Origin: Morella rubra
Lineage: Eukaryota; Streptophyta; Magnoliopsida; Fagales; Myricaceae
Length of the DNA: 64,000 nt
Reading direction: 5' to 3'
Assembly: GCA_003952965.2 (NCBI GenBank)
Contig: CM025856.1
Span: 24,995,614 to 25,059,613, forward strand
The notes under the pieces are model-generated. The model had not been told where the DNA came from. It worked only from the letters and a program-made list of their open reading frames with translations, and did no database searches. Both the position numbers and the translations under genes were made by a program. Shown here piece after piece: positions 23,290-35,186 of the stretch; within the stretch, counting starts at the first letter, position 1; each line of letters starts with the position of its first letter.

Positions 23290-23600
23290 AGTATGAGTAC
23301 CGGACCCTTCAAGGGCTACAATTGATGTCATCCGTGAGATGACGGCCAGCAAACCATTGTGGAGCTTCGTTAAAATTTCATGCCAAACTAATTTTGATGC
23401 AGATTAGTTGGCTAAGTGGGCGGCTTCTAGGCGTTTCTTTGGTGTCGTTCCCTTTAATTTCTTTTCTTCTGATTTGTTGAGGCAGCTAGCACTACTGTTT
23501 TAGGCCTCCTTGTGACTTGTGTTTTCATATTTAGTCTTGATTAATGAAGTTTCATTGCTTAGAACAAAAAAAGAAAAAGAAAAAGAAAAAGGAGTCTACA
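23290..23600 (+). mobile_element. LINE RNase H tail with A-rich tail, unit B copy
   Basis: The plus strand reads LAKWAASRRFFGVVPFNFFSSDLLRQL, the usual C-terminus of a plant LINE RNase H domain, then a stop, a short 3' UTR and an A-rich tail (AACAAAAAAAG and AAAAG repeats). It is the ortholog of the fragment in unit A. Unit C begins inside this same A-rich tail. Confidence 0.65.
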
Positions 23601-24852
23601 TAGTATGAGTACTCTTTGGGGTTCTTCTGTTTGTTTCTGTAGTCTACAAGTTAAGAAAATAAGAGATTCTTAGCAGTTATCTTCTTACCAACATTTATCA
23701 CAAATTACGTATTCCATTAACATCGCTTGAAGAAAACAGATTACACGATTCAATACTACATACAAATTCTAAAAATATATTCATAAATTGAAGTTTTTCC
23801 ATGCAAGAATTGGAGAAAAATTTGCTTAGAAATGGCAGTTGCACACTTAACTAATCGATCTCCCCGTTTGTGGGTTTCATCATATATATACCATGCACGT
23901 ACGGACAAGTCCAAAATATATGTGCTGAATTACGGGGAATTATAGGACTGATTTATTTTCGACCTAATTAAGATAGCCAGGCCTTACCACTTCTTTCCTG
24001 GGTTCAATACACCCAGCAACAATTCAATTAAGAAGGGACTTAATTAGAAATCAAGTCTTATTCTATAGTGATTTAGGCCAGCTTCTAAAGTAAAAATTTC
24101 AAGTTATATACAATTAGGACAAATATAGAGGAAGGATCATATCAGCAAATGTTGGGGTCAAAACAAATTAATTGACAATCATGAGCTTATAAGACTGCTG
24201 AAGTTCTAAATCAAATGCATGATGACTTGGGGAGACTTCACAAGTCTCTGGATTAGTTGAGGTGTGTGTAAGCTAACCTACAACTTTGCTGCAAAATTGC
24301 ATGATGACTTTATTTAGTGTGCGTAGCGTCCAAACCAAGGGACATTGCTTGGAAATTTTTTTAAAAAAAATCACCTAACACAACTTAACCTGCAACTTTG
24401 CTGCAAAATTGCAAATAGTTTTCAAGTACATCCAAACTTCCGTTAAAAAATGATTGTATCGGATTGGAATTTAGCCTTGATTTAGAGTCATATATATTTC
24501 TTAAAGTGGTCAAGTTGTTATTTATATATGTTCTATAGGCTTCAATTAATGTCTATTCATAATTTAGAAAACTCTTCGTCCTTTGTATAGTTTTCTTGAA
24601 AGAACTTTCAAAATGGTTGCTTTGAGCCAACACATGATCATAGAGTCATACCTTCATAACTGTACGTTGGTGAAAAGCCCTAAAACTAATTGCGCTGCGC
24701 CACGATTGTAGTACTTGACCTTTGGTTAAAAAAATAATTTGTGGGTAATTGACCTTTAGTAATTCTATATGCGCTTACAAAATATTACAACTTTATGGCT
24801 AATTCCCTTCTTTTTTTTTTAAAGAAGTTTTCTCATACAAATATTGCATGCC

Positions 24853-24860
24853 TATATAAG
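24853..24860 (+). promoter_or_regulatory. TATA box, peptide gene B
   Basis: TATATAAG, 93 bases before the ATG, in a context conserved with copies A and C. Confidence 0.65.
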
Positions 24861-24945
24861 AGTACAGATATCAAGACTTGATTGTGCAATTCAAATAGAA
24901 ATTTTACAATATTTGCTGCAAGTTTCTGTTGTTGAGAGAATTGCG

Positions 24946-25440
24946 ATGGCTAGCAAATCTATTGGAAAATTTATGGTTCTATTTATCCTTGCTTTCATTG
25001 GAGTGCAAATTAATGAGCAGCTGGTATGTTCTTGTTTTTCATTTTCAGTATTTGCCATCCCGCTTACTCATAATTCCTATGATCTTGATGATGCTAAACC
25101 TCATAGCTCACTTGCGCATTGTCTTAGAAACGAAATTGAGAGTTGTATCGAAAAACATCACCCTCACAATATTAAAAAATATCGGAAGTGCATTGTTAAA
25201 GGTATTGGAGAGTGCAGGAATATTTATAGGGATAAGCTAAAAGACCAAGAAGAGCATAAATTGTTCCGGTGCATTGAGAGTTGCTTTCAAGATACTGGAA
25301 GTCAAAAAAAGAAGAAAGAACAACTGGGGCTTCCTGCACATATTTTTCATCTTCCTGACTGTTTAGAACGCTGTTGGAAGCAGCATGAAAAGGGTGTTCA
25401 CGAAGATATATTCCACAACGGCACTGAATCAGATCCATGA
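24946..25440 (+). CDS. Secreted cysteine-rich protein, copy B (intact)
   Basis: 164 residues from the first ATG after the TATA box. Residues 7-25 (GKFMVLFILAFIGVQ) form a hydrophobic signal peptide. A short acidic linker (THNSYDLDD, 41-49) follows, then a basic, His-rich domain with eight cysteines at about 59, 67, 82, 90, 109, 113, 139 and 143. The pattern is C-x7-C, C-x7-C, C-x3-C, C-x3-C. The two C-x3-C turns recall hairpin or thionin-like secreted peptides, but I do not recognise the family. A 3' UTR intron (25460-25741, ACAAG/GTTAAAAG to TTTTTCCAG) is conserved in all copies. The frame is whole. A secreted defence or signalling role is plausible from the signal peptide, disulfide pattern and tandem expansion, but unproven. 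Confidence 0.75.
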   Translation: MASKSIGKFMVLFILAFIGVQINEQLVCSCFSFSVFAIPLTHNSYDLDDAKPHSSLAHCLRNEIESCIEKHHPHNIKKYRKCIVKGIGECRNIYRDKLKDQEEHKLFRCIESCFQDTGSQKKKKEQLGLPAHIFHLPDCLERCWKQHEKGVHEDIFHNGTESDP

Positions 25441-26268
25441 AGTACTCCTATTTTACAAGGTTAAAAGTGTTCCTAACTACTACTACTCTCTCTTCATTAA
25501 AAGATCACATGCATACACAAGCACTAAGCACATGTTTTTATGGATTTTGTATTTTCATGACTACTTTTAGATGCAGAATACATTATATATTATTTCAACA
25601 ATTCTCATCTTAATTTCTTAACTAATTAAAATAATGCAAATAAAAGAAGTTTTCCTTTCCTTGAGCAAACAAACATATATATGATCATCAAGATTTCTTG
25701 AGATTCATTGTTTTAATTCTTCAGTACTTTTCTTTTTCCAGATGAAGCCCATATGGTAGGGGTCGGCGCCGTAGAATTAGCCAGATCGATCGAATATATG
25801 CTCTTTTAGTCAAGTCGTGTTGTGGCAACCAATGAGCTGGAATTGGGGAGGAGGCCGCAGTTCTTGGAGAATGTGTGAAGTTGCTCGTTTAACGGCTACA
25901 TGCTTTTCTGTGTTTCTTTTATTGTTGAATAATGATTATGTTGTATTGGGAAATAATGGAATTACCAGTTCCTAACTACTGTGTCAAGTTTCTTTTACTG
26001 TTGTAGCTACTTGCAGAATATATATATATTAGAAATGAATTTTTAGACTATTTCTTCACATTTTTTGTGCATGGAATTATTTAGATTGCCTCGGTTGGTG
26101 ATAAAAAATGGAAAAGATAATTAATTGAGAATTAAAATCCTCGTCCCTTCTAATTATGTTTCTTTAACTAGACCTCTAATTTCAACCTTACTTAGAAACA
26201 TTTACCACATCTTCCTGTCTCACTCAAAGAAAATAGAAAAGAAAATGCATGAAGTAAAGAAACTCTCA

Positions 26269-26591
26269 ATAGGGGTGAAAACTGACTCGAGGGGGTCGTT
26301 CTCACCCCAAATCGAGAACCAAACAGCACTCTTGTTCTCCCAACCGACTGTCGAATTGTCGGTTGGGGGAATTGGCCTGGCCGACCAAATTCGGTGGTCG
26401 GCCTAGTTCGGTTGGTTAACTTTGGAAAGAGAGGGGAATGCTTGAGAGAGAGAGAAGATGCAGGCAAAAGAGAGATGGCGTCGGCGGCTGGGTTTCATCA
26501 CTGAAGAGTGAAAGGGGGCTATGGTTTCAGGCTTTCAGCATCGGTGAAAGGGGGGTGGGGAAAGAAATTGAAAGGGGGGAGGGGTCGTGAA
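26269..26591. other. Unit B/C junction insert
   Basis: G-rich, inverted-repeat-rich sequence around CCGACTGTCGAATTGTCGG and GGCCTGGCCGACC separates unit B from unit C. It is absent at the same point of unit A. It looks like a fragment of a non-autonomous DNA element, but clean ends and target duplication were not found. Confidence 0.35.
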
Positions 26592-28207
26592 TTGCTTAGA
26601 ACAAAAAAAAAAAAGGAGTCTACATGGTATGAGTACTCTTTGGGTTCTTCTGTCTGTTTCTGCATTCTACACGTTAAACAAATAATAGATTCTTAGCAGT
26701 TATCTTCTTACCAAAATTTATCACAAATTACTTATTCCATTAACATCGCTTGAAGAAAACAGATTGCACGATTCAATACTACATAAAAAATCTAAAAATA
26801 TATTGATAAATTGAATTTTTTTCATGCAAGAATTGGAGAAAAATTTGCTTTGGAATGGCGGCTGCACACTTAACTAATCTTCCCCCTTTGTTGGTTTCAT
26901 CATATATATACCATGCACGTACGGACAAGTCCAAAATATATGTGCTGAATTACGGGGTGATTTATTTCCGACCTTAAGACAGCCAGGCCATACCACTTCT
27001 TTCCGGAGCTCAATACACCCAGCAACAATTCAATTAATAGGGGACTTAATTAGAAATTATGTCTTATTCTATATATTGTTATTTAGGCCCGCTTTTAAAG
27101 TAAAAATTTCAAGTTATATACAATTAGGACAAATATAGAGTAAGAATCATATCAGCAAATATGGTCGTGTCAAAACAAATTAATTGACCCTCATAAGCTT
27201 ATAAGACTGCTGAAATTTTATATCAAATGTATGATGACTTGAGCAGGTTCTGAGATTAGTTAAGGTGGGCGTAAGCTGATCTGGACACTCGATTATAAAA
27301 AAGAATAAAAAAAAAACATGATTACTTTATTCTGTGTACGTACAATCGTCACACTAACCAAGGGACGTTGCTTAACATTAAAAAAAAAAAAAAATCACCT
27401 AACACAACTACGTAGCCGATAGTTTTGTTGAAAGAACTTTAAAATGGTTGCTTTGAGCCAATACATGATCAGAGAGTCATCCCTTCATAGCTGAACGTTG
27501 GTGAAACTAATTGCGCTGCTGCACGATTGTTATACTTGACCTTTGGTAAAAAAATAATTTGTGGGTAATTGGCCAGCTTTAGTAACTTCATGATATGTTA
27601 ACATAAGAATATTTATTATTTCATGGCAAACTGACCAAATTGTCTTACTTCAAGGGGATTTTTCATACAATTGTATACATAAGATTAATTATTACTTAAA
27701 ATTCAAGCTATCTCAATTATTTACATGGTTAATTCCTCTATTTTCCATTTTCCATTTGCTTTATGTACGTGTCAGAAAAATACAGCTGCCTTTTAACGTT
27801 ACTGTGAAGAAAAAAGATTATTTTTCTAAATTTTCTATTTAGCAATAAATATTATTTGGTTTTATAAATTCTTTTAGAGTAGATTCATAAATTTCTAAAA
27901 TGTGGTTGACTAACTATTTTATTTTTAAATCATCTACAATTGTTGTTAATAATTAATTAGTTTATCAGCCGGAAAAGTCAACTTGCTACTAATGTAATAT
28001 TGTAATACTCGACAGTAGACCATTTTTAATTAGTTCAGAGTACGTTAACATAAACATTATCTGTGAAGCTTATCACTTCAATCATTTTATTGGGGAATGG
28101 CCAAATTTTTTAAATCATAATTCTATATACTTACAAAATATTACAACTTTGATGGCTAATTGGGCTTCTTTTTTTTAAAAAGAAGTTTTCTCATACAATA
28201 ACATGCC

Positions 28208-28215
28208 TATATAAG
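28208..28215 (+). promoter_or_regulatory. TATA box, peptide gene C
   Basis: TATATAAG, 95 bases before the ATG at 28303, same context as copies A and B. Confidence 0.65.
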
Positions 28216-28302
28216 AGCACAGATATCAAGACTTGATTGTGCTAATTCAAATATAAATTATACTCTATTTGCTGCAAGTTTCTGTTGGGATCGAGAGAAG
28301 CC

Positions 28303-28758
28303 ATGGCTAGAAAATTTATAGTTCTAATAATGGAGGTATCCATCCTTGTATGTTCTTGTTTTTCATTAATTTCAGTACTTGCCATCCTGCTTACTCATAA
28401 TTCGTATGATCTTGATGATGAACCTGCTCATAGCTCACTTGCACATTGTCTTAGAAACGAAATTCAGAGTTGTAGGGGAAAACATCACCCTCAAAGTATC
28501 AAAAGACTTGGAAAGTGCATTATTAAAGGTTTTGAAGGGTGCAGGGATATTTATAAGGATAAACCAAAAGACCAAAAAGAGCATAAATTGGTATGGTGCA
28601 TTGATAGCTGCTTTCCTGAACATCCTGGAAAAAGAACTCAGAAAGCAAGTCCTGGGCTGCGGCAACCTCATCTTCCAACCTGTTTAGGGCGCCGTCTGGA
28701 GCAGTATGAACAGGGTCACCAAGATGTACTGCACGTCATTGAATCAAACCCATCATGA
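28303..28758 (+). CDS. Secreted cysteine-rich protein, copy C (divergent, 7 cysteines)
   Basis: 151 residues from the ATG aligned with the other copies. The signal region is shorter (MARKFIVLIMEVSILVCSC). The domain keeps HCLRNEIQSC, KCIIKGFEGC and WCIDSC, but the last pair reads CLGRRLEQ instead of CLERCWKQ, so the eighth cysteine is replaced by Arg. The linker before it (EHPGKRTQKASPGLRQPHLPT) also differs from the Lys-rich linker of B and D. The frame is open. A 3' UTR intron is kept (28775-29165). Either the copy has a new disulfide layout with one unpaired cysteine, or it is drifting toward loss. Confidence 0.65.
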   Translation: MARKFIVLIMEVSILVCSCFSLISVLAILLTHNSYDLDDEPAHSSLAHCLRNEIQSCRGKHHPQSIKRLGKCIIKGFEGCRDIYKDKPKDQKEHKLVWCIDSCFPEHPGKRTQKASPGLRQPHLPTCLGRRLEQYEQGHQDVLHVIESNPS

Positions 28759-29354
28759 ACTCCTATTTTTCAAGGTTAAAGTGTTCCTAACTACTCTCTC
28801 TTCATTGAAAGATCACATGCATACACATGCACTAATAATGTTCCATATGGTATGTAGGTATGTACGTGCGTAGAATTAATTAGTACTGGTCCAATATTTA
28901 TGGATTTTGTATTTTTACTCCGTTTAGATGCAGAATACTATATATTTCATCAATTCTCATCTTGAGTTGTTAACTAAAATGATGCAAATAAAAGAAATAC
29001 TTTTTTCTTTCCTTAAGCAAACAAAGATATTGTTAATGTACACAGATTCCTTTGATAAAAATTAATATACCACCATGCACATATATATCTGTCGCATAAA
29101 TGATCATCAAGATTAATTTCGTGAGATTCATTGTCTTAATTAATTCTTCAGTTTTCTGTTTCCAGATGAAGCCCAGATACTGGGAGGGGCGCCGTAGAAT
29201 TAGCCAGATCGATCGACGTGGAATATGAGATATGTATGCTCTTTTATTAGTTAAGTTGTGGCAACCGATATTGCTGGAATTGGAAGCAGGCCGCCGCAGT
29301 TCTTGGAGAATGTGTAAAGTTACTCGGTTAACCGCTACATGTTTCTCTGTGTTT

Positions 29355-29609
29355 CTTTACGTCGATTAATTGTACACTATATATGTTACAAAGGCCGACT
29401 ATAATAGACCGTAACATATTAATAGTATTCCGATTTGTAGACCGAATCTTGCTTCTCAAATGTTCATGTAAATATACCAATCGAACCCTTAAGATTCGGA
29501 TGATAATTGCTAATTAACTTATTAATTATATGATGATTACCTTTTAGTGTGTAACTAAGGGACTTATATACTTCAAAGAATGTGATTTATAATTAATTCA
29601 AAAGTCATA
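29355..29609 (-). repeat. Inverted repeat, left copy (partner at 38686-38940)
   Basis: 255 bases that, reverse-complemented, match 38686-38940 with roughly ten differences. About 150 central bases appear identical. It begins exactly where unit C stops matching units A and B. Confidence 0.9.
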
Positions 29610-30619
29610 CATCTTAAAGCGGTCGTGTTGATATGGATCTTCTTTCTAAGACCTTTTAAAATGGCTGTTTTGGTATACAATGAATGGTTAATGGGTCATG
29701 ATCTCTTAATGATAAGTGTTTGTTGAAATAGCTTGCGTTTTTTTTTTAGGTACGTTCAAGCTTTGATAAAGTCTGTACGTAATATTTCACAGATCAAAGA
29801 ATAACGTCCCTTCTTGTCATGAAAGTAGTAATCATAAAATAATACTTACCATGTATGAGTTATGAGAACCTATAGGCTAACTCTCCTATATTTTGAAGGC
29901 GTATTATCATCATCGATGCATGTGGATATATATAATAAGATTACGGGGTCTAAGTCTTCATTGTGTTTCAAATTTAAATCTCACCATAAGAGAGTCAATC
30001 TGTAGCGGAAGAAAAACTATGGTTGGGTCATCATGTGTTAGAAAATATTAGAGTTCCACATTGCTTTGTAATTAGAGGTTTATTATAAATAAAGTCTCTT
30101 TTGTAATCGCATCCTTACATCACTATACACAAATCTATCCAGTTGGGCCTTTCCATAGTGAATGTAGGTTTATGGACCAAATCACTTAAATCTTATGCCT
30201 CAATTGAAGTTTTATTTTATTTAAACCAGTTTTAGTCTATTTGGATTTTTAAATGAAATGATGTGTTTCACCTATCTTCTTCCCCAAACCTAAGATTCAT
30301 GATTTCTCTGCCCTAGCCACCATTTTCAACCTTACAGTTTCTCTCTCATCAATTTTCTCTCTCTCACTCTTCGATTTATCCTCCGTTTTAGCACAATTTT
30401 TGTCTACTTTTGAGGCTTTTCAATTCCAATGCTCATATCTCAAAGTTTCTATGTGTTTTGACTACTAATCGCAATAATGGGAGGTTTGTGAAGAGACGCC
30501 TAAGGGTATTCCAATTTGGACGGTTTTCGCCTTGTATTCAAGTCTCCTTCACCTATAAAAGGGACTTCTCGCTCAGAGGTTATTCACATCTCTCAAACTT
30601 GATTCTCTATCATTTTTGA

Positions 30620-30660
<41 letters not shown>

Positions 30661-31785
30661 TCGGCTATTGTTGGGGTTTTGTAACTTTCTTTGGTTCTCT
30701 TGAATCGCTGCAACACGTGTGTTCTAGAGCAATTTGATTATCGAAGCAAATCAGATAGGTGAAGCTACTATGTTATTTTCTTCGAAAAAATGACCAATCG
30801 ATGAAAAATATAATTTAATAGAATTTTTTATTTCTGTGAAAGATATTTTTCATAAACTGTTTTGTGAAAATAAGTTTTATCATTATGTTATTCTTTAAAC
30901 AAATGTGAAATTTTGAAAGCATGCTGAAATCTGTTTATGCTGAATACAATTTATGTTTTTATTTATACTGTTTTCAAACCTCGAGACGATGTTTTGTTAC
31001 TGATATTGTTACTTCTGCTGTTGATATTAACTTACTGATACTAAGTGCACCCATTCTACGGAGTGATTTCTACGTGAGTTTTACCTAGTGCACGCGTGAC
31101 GTTCTTGCTAAGTCTTAGTAGGGTGAACTTCACAGCTTGCTGTTGACTTATTTCGGTTGGCCGCCAGATAAGTCGTTGTATAACCCTACCACAAGGGTAA
31201 ATATGGCTTACTTTTAATGCCAAAGGATATTTTCTAGTAAAGCTATTCTCTTTTCTTTATTGTATCCATAGGTATCCAGTAGAGATAGTTGTATAGGCTC
31301 GGCCGTAATATGGAACGTTAGGACCTCTGAATTTAGAAGAAAAGGGGATACCTTGAATAGATTTGAACAAGGAAATTTTTTGTCCAGCTCTACTAGTCTT
31401 TGGATGCTTATTTGAGCACTTCAAATCCAGGTGCAATTCTGCAGCGTTCATGAACTCGATTAAGGTTGTAAAACCTGAGATAGAAGTCCGATTTTTCCCC
31501 TTTTTGCCTAGTTCAAGTACTCATAGGACTAGGGGGAAAGAAGAAAATTTGAGGAGCTGTGTTGTTGAAGACTCGCAGAGAAAAAAGTTAGAAGAAAAAA
31601 AATGGCTTGGATGAGCCAAGCCAAGTTTTGACCCATTTTTGTTTCCTCTCACTTCATTAAATGAGGTGGCCATTTCCTAAAGGTTGGATAACTTTTTTTG
31701 AAATCTTAGTCCTCCCTTTACACCTCTTTGCACCATTTAACTTTGCACCCAATTCATTCTCATGTTTGTCATACAATTGCATAAA
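29610..31785. other. Decayed start of unit D plus unclassified repeat-like DNA
   Basis: 29610-29710 looks like a worn copy of the unit segment around TTTTAAAATGGCTG. From about 29900 to 31690 the sequence is different: a promoter-like CCTATAAAAGGG at about 30553, a CT run, then long non-coding sequence. It may be part of a non-coding LTR-type repeat, but no matching ends were found. The last ~30 bases (CATACAATTGCAT) are again unit sequence, shared with unit C at about 27665-27680. Confidence 0.35.
30624..30654 (+). repeat. (TC)n microsatellite
   Basis: About 15 uninterrupted TC repeats shortly after a TATAAAA-like motif, as often seen in plant leader sequences. Confidence 0.95.
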
Positions 31786-33007
31786 CACTACAAAAAAAGG
31801 GACCTTTAGCAGTAGTCAGAAACCACTGCTAAAGGTCAAAAAATTGTTGCTATAAATTTAGCAGCCCTTTTTTAGCGACGATCATGAACGTCGCTATAGA
31901 TTTGCCGCAATAGGTCTATAGCAGCGTTTTAGGCGACCACTGGTGAAGACGCCGATCTGTAGCGGCGGTCGTCTAGTGGTGTTTATTTACCACTGCTATA
32001 GACCCGAAGCGTAATTGTGCTCTCTTTTTTTTTTTTTTTTACAGCGTTTCTTGGAACGTTGCTACAAGTCTTTATCAGCGTTTGTAAAATGCCGCTATAG
32101 ACTACTATACTGCGGCGTTAGTTAAAAACATTGTTGTAGGTCGATTTTAGTCTGGGTTTAAACATCTATAGCAGCGTCTTTGTGACCGCCACTAAAGGTT
32201 TGTGCTAGCGTTCTTTTTTTTTACCCAAAAGAAAAACGTTGCCGCTAAAGGTTTGTGCCAGCATTTTTTTCCCAACATTTTTAAAACACCACTAATTTTT
32301 TTCCTATATTTTCATATACATACTTTTTTAATCGATAATACAAATTTATTTTAATAACCATAATTCATTGGATGTAAAAACTTAAAGAACAAGGATAATA
32401 AAATAAAATATACTTCATCATTGATTAATAATGTTTTACAACAAACACAAGAATCTCTACAAGTAATCTAAAAAGTAACAAGTTTCTAATATAAAATAAC
32501 AACAAACAAGTACTAGCTAAAATATTCAAATACAAGAAGTAAGCATTCTTTGTATGCGGCCCAAGTTGCATGAAATCCAAAAGTTCCAAACGTAGCTGAT
32601 AAACCAAAATGTCCATCATCAAGCTCCTAGGTAGAATAAAAATTCATTGGACATTCTAAATGCTAAATCAAAACTGAAATCAAAACTCAAAAATGAAAAA
32701 CAGAAACCAAAACATAAGCAATTAGTATGCTATGGCTACCAAAAAAAATATGATCAAAGTCAACACCTGTGAAAGAAATCAAAACTGAAGATGCACCCTT
32801 GGCAAAATGCATCGAAGTCTTTGACATACTCAGTGCTACACGAGATCCCTGCTGTAGATTGAAAACAAAATCTTTAAAAGATACCCTGACTATTATTTCC
32901 AAAAACAAAAAACACCAGATAATTTCCAGAAAACAAACTTCAAACTACCAGAACTGGAATTAAGAAGAAAACAAAACTGGAAAACAGGAACTTCAAGTAA
33001 AAAAAAA

Positions 33008-34400
33008 GGTTTAAATGCTACTCAGGTCCCTGTGGTTTAACGTTTTCTCAAAAAAGTCCCTATACTTCAACTTGGATGAATTTGGTCCCTGTGCTTTATA
33101 CGTCTTCCCAAAAAAGTCCCTCCGTCAGTGTGGCCCCACCACTTAACGGATTTTTTTGACCTGGCAAACGGAGGTCATATCATAGCCAATGGCATGCCGC
33201 CATATGGCTTGTCCCTATCCTCTCTCCTGGTCAACGCCACATTGATCAGCCACCTATATCTTCTTCTTCAGCGCAAAGCACCCTCGCCCATCTCCCCTGA
33301 AAATCTCTAGGGTTCACATTGCAGGTGGAATTCAAATTTTAAGATTTAAATATTGAAAGTGTGAGCGCAGGAGTGCCCATGCTTTGTTGGCCATCATTTG
33401 GTGATCAACAAACAAACTGCAAGTATACTTGCAAAGAATGGGGGCATTGGCATGGAGATTGATAGCGAGGTCAAGAGAGAGGAAGTTGAAAAGCTTGTGA
33501 AAGAATCGATGGTGGGAGAAAAGGGTAAGAGAATGAAAAAAAAGACCATAGAGTGGAAAAAATTAGCCGAATAAGCCACCAGTCCACCGGTTCCTTAAAA
33601 AATTTGGTGAATGACGTGTTTTATCCAAGGGCTAGATTCTTTATCCGCCTCCTTTGCCACTTTTTGTGGCTTCCTCTGTTCCTGGGCGCGGTTGTATTAG
33701 ATTTTTCTTGGGTTACATTTTTGTTGGCCCTTAGATGACCATTATTGTTTATTTCGGTTTTATTGGCCCTCCCAGTGGGGTTTGTTGGCCTCTTGGGGTT
33801 TGTTGGTCTCCTCGTGGGTTTTGTGCCTCTAATAAGCACATGATCCTTTGAGAAAAGAGAATGATGAAGAAGATAGAGAAAGCAAGTGTGGTGGGGATCT
33901 TCATGGTTAGGCTCTAAATTTCTAATATGTTGTAAAGCTTTAAGAAACAAATTAACTCGTTTATATAAAACCAAAAGAATTCCTTCGTGAACTCTTTTGT
34001 GCTTTGGACCAGAGACACCGTGGTGGGGATGTTGGGATAAATAAGTAAAAGAAGAAGCAGAGGAGAGGAGCGAGTAATTTGTGGTGTCTTGCAGTTTGTC
34101 TGAGATTCGGGCAAAGCAGGTGAAGAAGAAGAAGTGGAGAAAAAATGGTGTGTGATTCAGGGGTGACGTGGCGTTGATTAGGAGAGAGAAAAATGGCAAG
34201 TCATGTGGCATTGTGCTATTGGTGATTATGTGGCCTCCATTTGTCACATCAAAAAAATCCGTTAAGTGGTGGGACCACACTGACGGAGAAACTTTTTTGG
34301 GAAGACGTATAAAGCGTAGGGACCAAATTCATCCAAGTTGAAGTACAGGGACTTTTTTGGGAAAACATTAAACCACAAGGACCTGATTTGCATTTAAGCC
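33008..34400. mobile_element. Pack-MULE nested in the CACTA-like element
   Basis: Inverted repeats of about 240 bases: left arm from 33008 (GGTTTAAATGC, GTCCCTGTGGTTTAA, AAAAAAGTCCCT), right arm ending at 34400 (GCATTTAAGCC). Both arms also contain the segment TTAACGGATTTTTTTGA or its reverse. Flanks are A-rich and compatible with a 9 bp duplication (TAAAAAAAA on the right). The interior carries a fragment of a host glycosyltransferase gene (33373-33620). No transposase is present, so this is a non-autonomous gene-capturing element. Confidence 0.82.
33373..33620 (+). pseudogene. Captured C-terminal fragment of a UGT85-type glycosyltransferase
   Basis: The plus strand reads [22 protein letters not shown], the end of the PSPG box that binds the UDP-sugar in plant family-1 glycosyltransferases (usual form LCWPFFAEQQTNC). 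One extra G near 33440 shifts the frame, after which it reads [43 protein letters not shown], then worn text ending TGSLKNLVNDV. The layout and wording fit the UGT85 subgroup. Only the last ~80 residues were captured; catalytic His and most of the PSPG box are absent, so it cannot be an enzyme. Confidence 0.85.
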
Positions 34401-35108
34401 TAAAAAAAACTTAAAACCAAAGAGATCAAGTCAACAGAAATGACTATTCAGGGAGAGAAATTGGACTGAGCGAGTAGAAAAACTAAAGGAATATCCACGG
34501 AGAGGAAGACAGTTTAGAACAAGGTCCAGTAATGTTCAGCTAATCTGGCGGACATAACAGGGGACAACAACCAAAAAGTTGGATCCCATGGAAAATAGAG
34601 CAAGAGAGAGGTGAAAAGATACCGAGAAATCTTCGGGTTTTCTTAGTAAGATGAAGGAATTACAGAATCACCGTACAATAAAGGTTCAGTGAGATGAATT
34701 TGCGGAAAACATCAACAGAGAGACTCAGCCACCACTGCATGTTGTTCTAATCTTCTCCAAAAAGAAAGATCTCCACGCCTCTTTCTCTATTACAAGACCC
34801 TGCACCAGATTCCAAGAAAACCAAACTTTTAATCCCAAGAAGAAAATTCAGAACCGAAGATACCCATTTCTCTAGTCTTCACTACTCTCTCACAGATGTG
34901 AGACTATTTCAGCTGAAAAAAAGAAAGAAAGGGGAAAATGCAGGCCAGAGAGACAACAAAGATTGCAGACGAGTAAACAAATGATAGGACGAGCATAAAT
35001 AAACCAGAGCTTTTTAGAGAGAAACTAAAAGAGACTTCGAGGAAGAGGGAAAGCGTTTGATGAAGGGGAAGAGGGAGGATTTCGATTGAAGAATAAAAGA
35101 GAAAGACC

Positions 35109-35133
35109 GGGGGGGGGGGGGGGGAGAGAGAGA

Positions 35134-35172
<39 letters not shown>

Positions 35173-35186
35173 AGAAGAGAGAGAGA
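35109..35186 (+). repeat. Poly-G run followed by (GA)n
   Basis: Sixteen G, then about 60 bases of mostly GA repeats with a few AGAAGAG breaks. It lies within the CACTA-like element. Confidence 0.95.

Larger units (their letters stand above)
23145..26268 (+). repeat. Segmental duplication unit B
   Basis: Best-preserved unit. It is collinear with unit A (11065-14130) and, from 23555 onward, with unit C (26592-29352). It includes the LINE RNase H tail with its A-rich tail at about 23563-23592, the peptide gene and its 3' UTR intron. Confidence 0.88.
26592..29352 (+). repeat. Segmental duplication unit C
   Basis: Starts inside the LINE A-rich tail shared with unit B (TTGCTTAGAACAAAAA) and follows B through the peptide gene to the GTGTTTCTTTA segment. 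It also has sequence at 27590-28140 that is missing from A and B but matches unit D (36374-36700), so C and D are the closer pair in that part. Confidence 0.85.

Noticed and set aside
24946-25440. Assignment of the cysteine-rich family to thionins, alpha-hairpinins or lipid-transfer proteins
   Set aside because: C-x3-C pairs recall hairpinins, but the C-x7-C pairs and length do not fit; the C-C and C-x-C signature of lipid-transfer proteins is absent. Left unnamed.
29900-31690. Possible LTR retrotransposon or promoter region with TATAAAA and CT run
   Set aside because: No second LTR, primer site or coding domain was found; the evidence is too thin to call an element.
33621-34280. 219-residue minus-strand open frame in the nested Mutator-like element
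   Set aside because: It runs across the inverted arm and low-complexity DNA; its text shows no recognisable domain, and its start overlaps the terminal repeat. Treated as chance.
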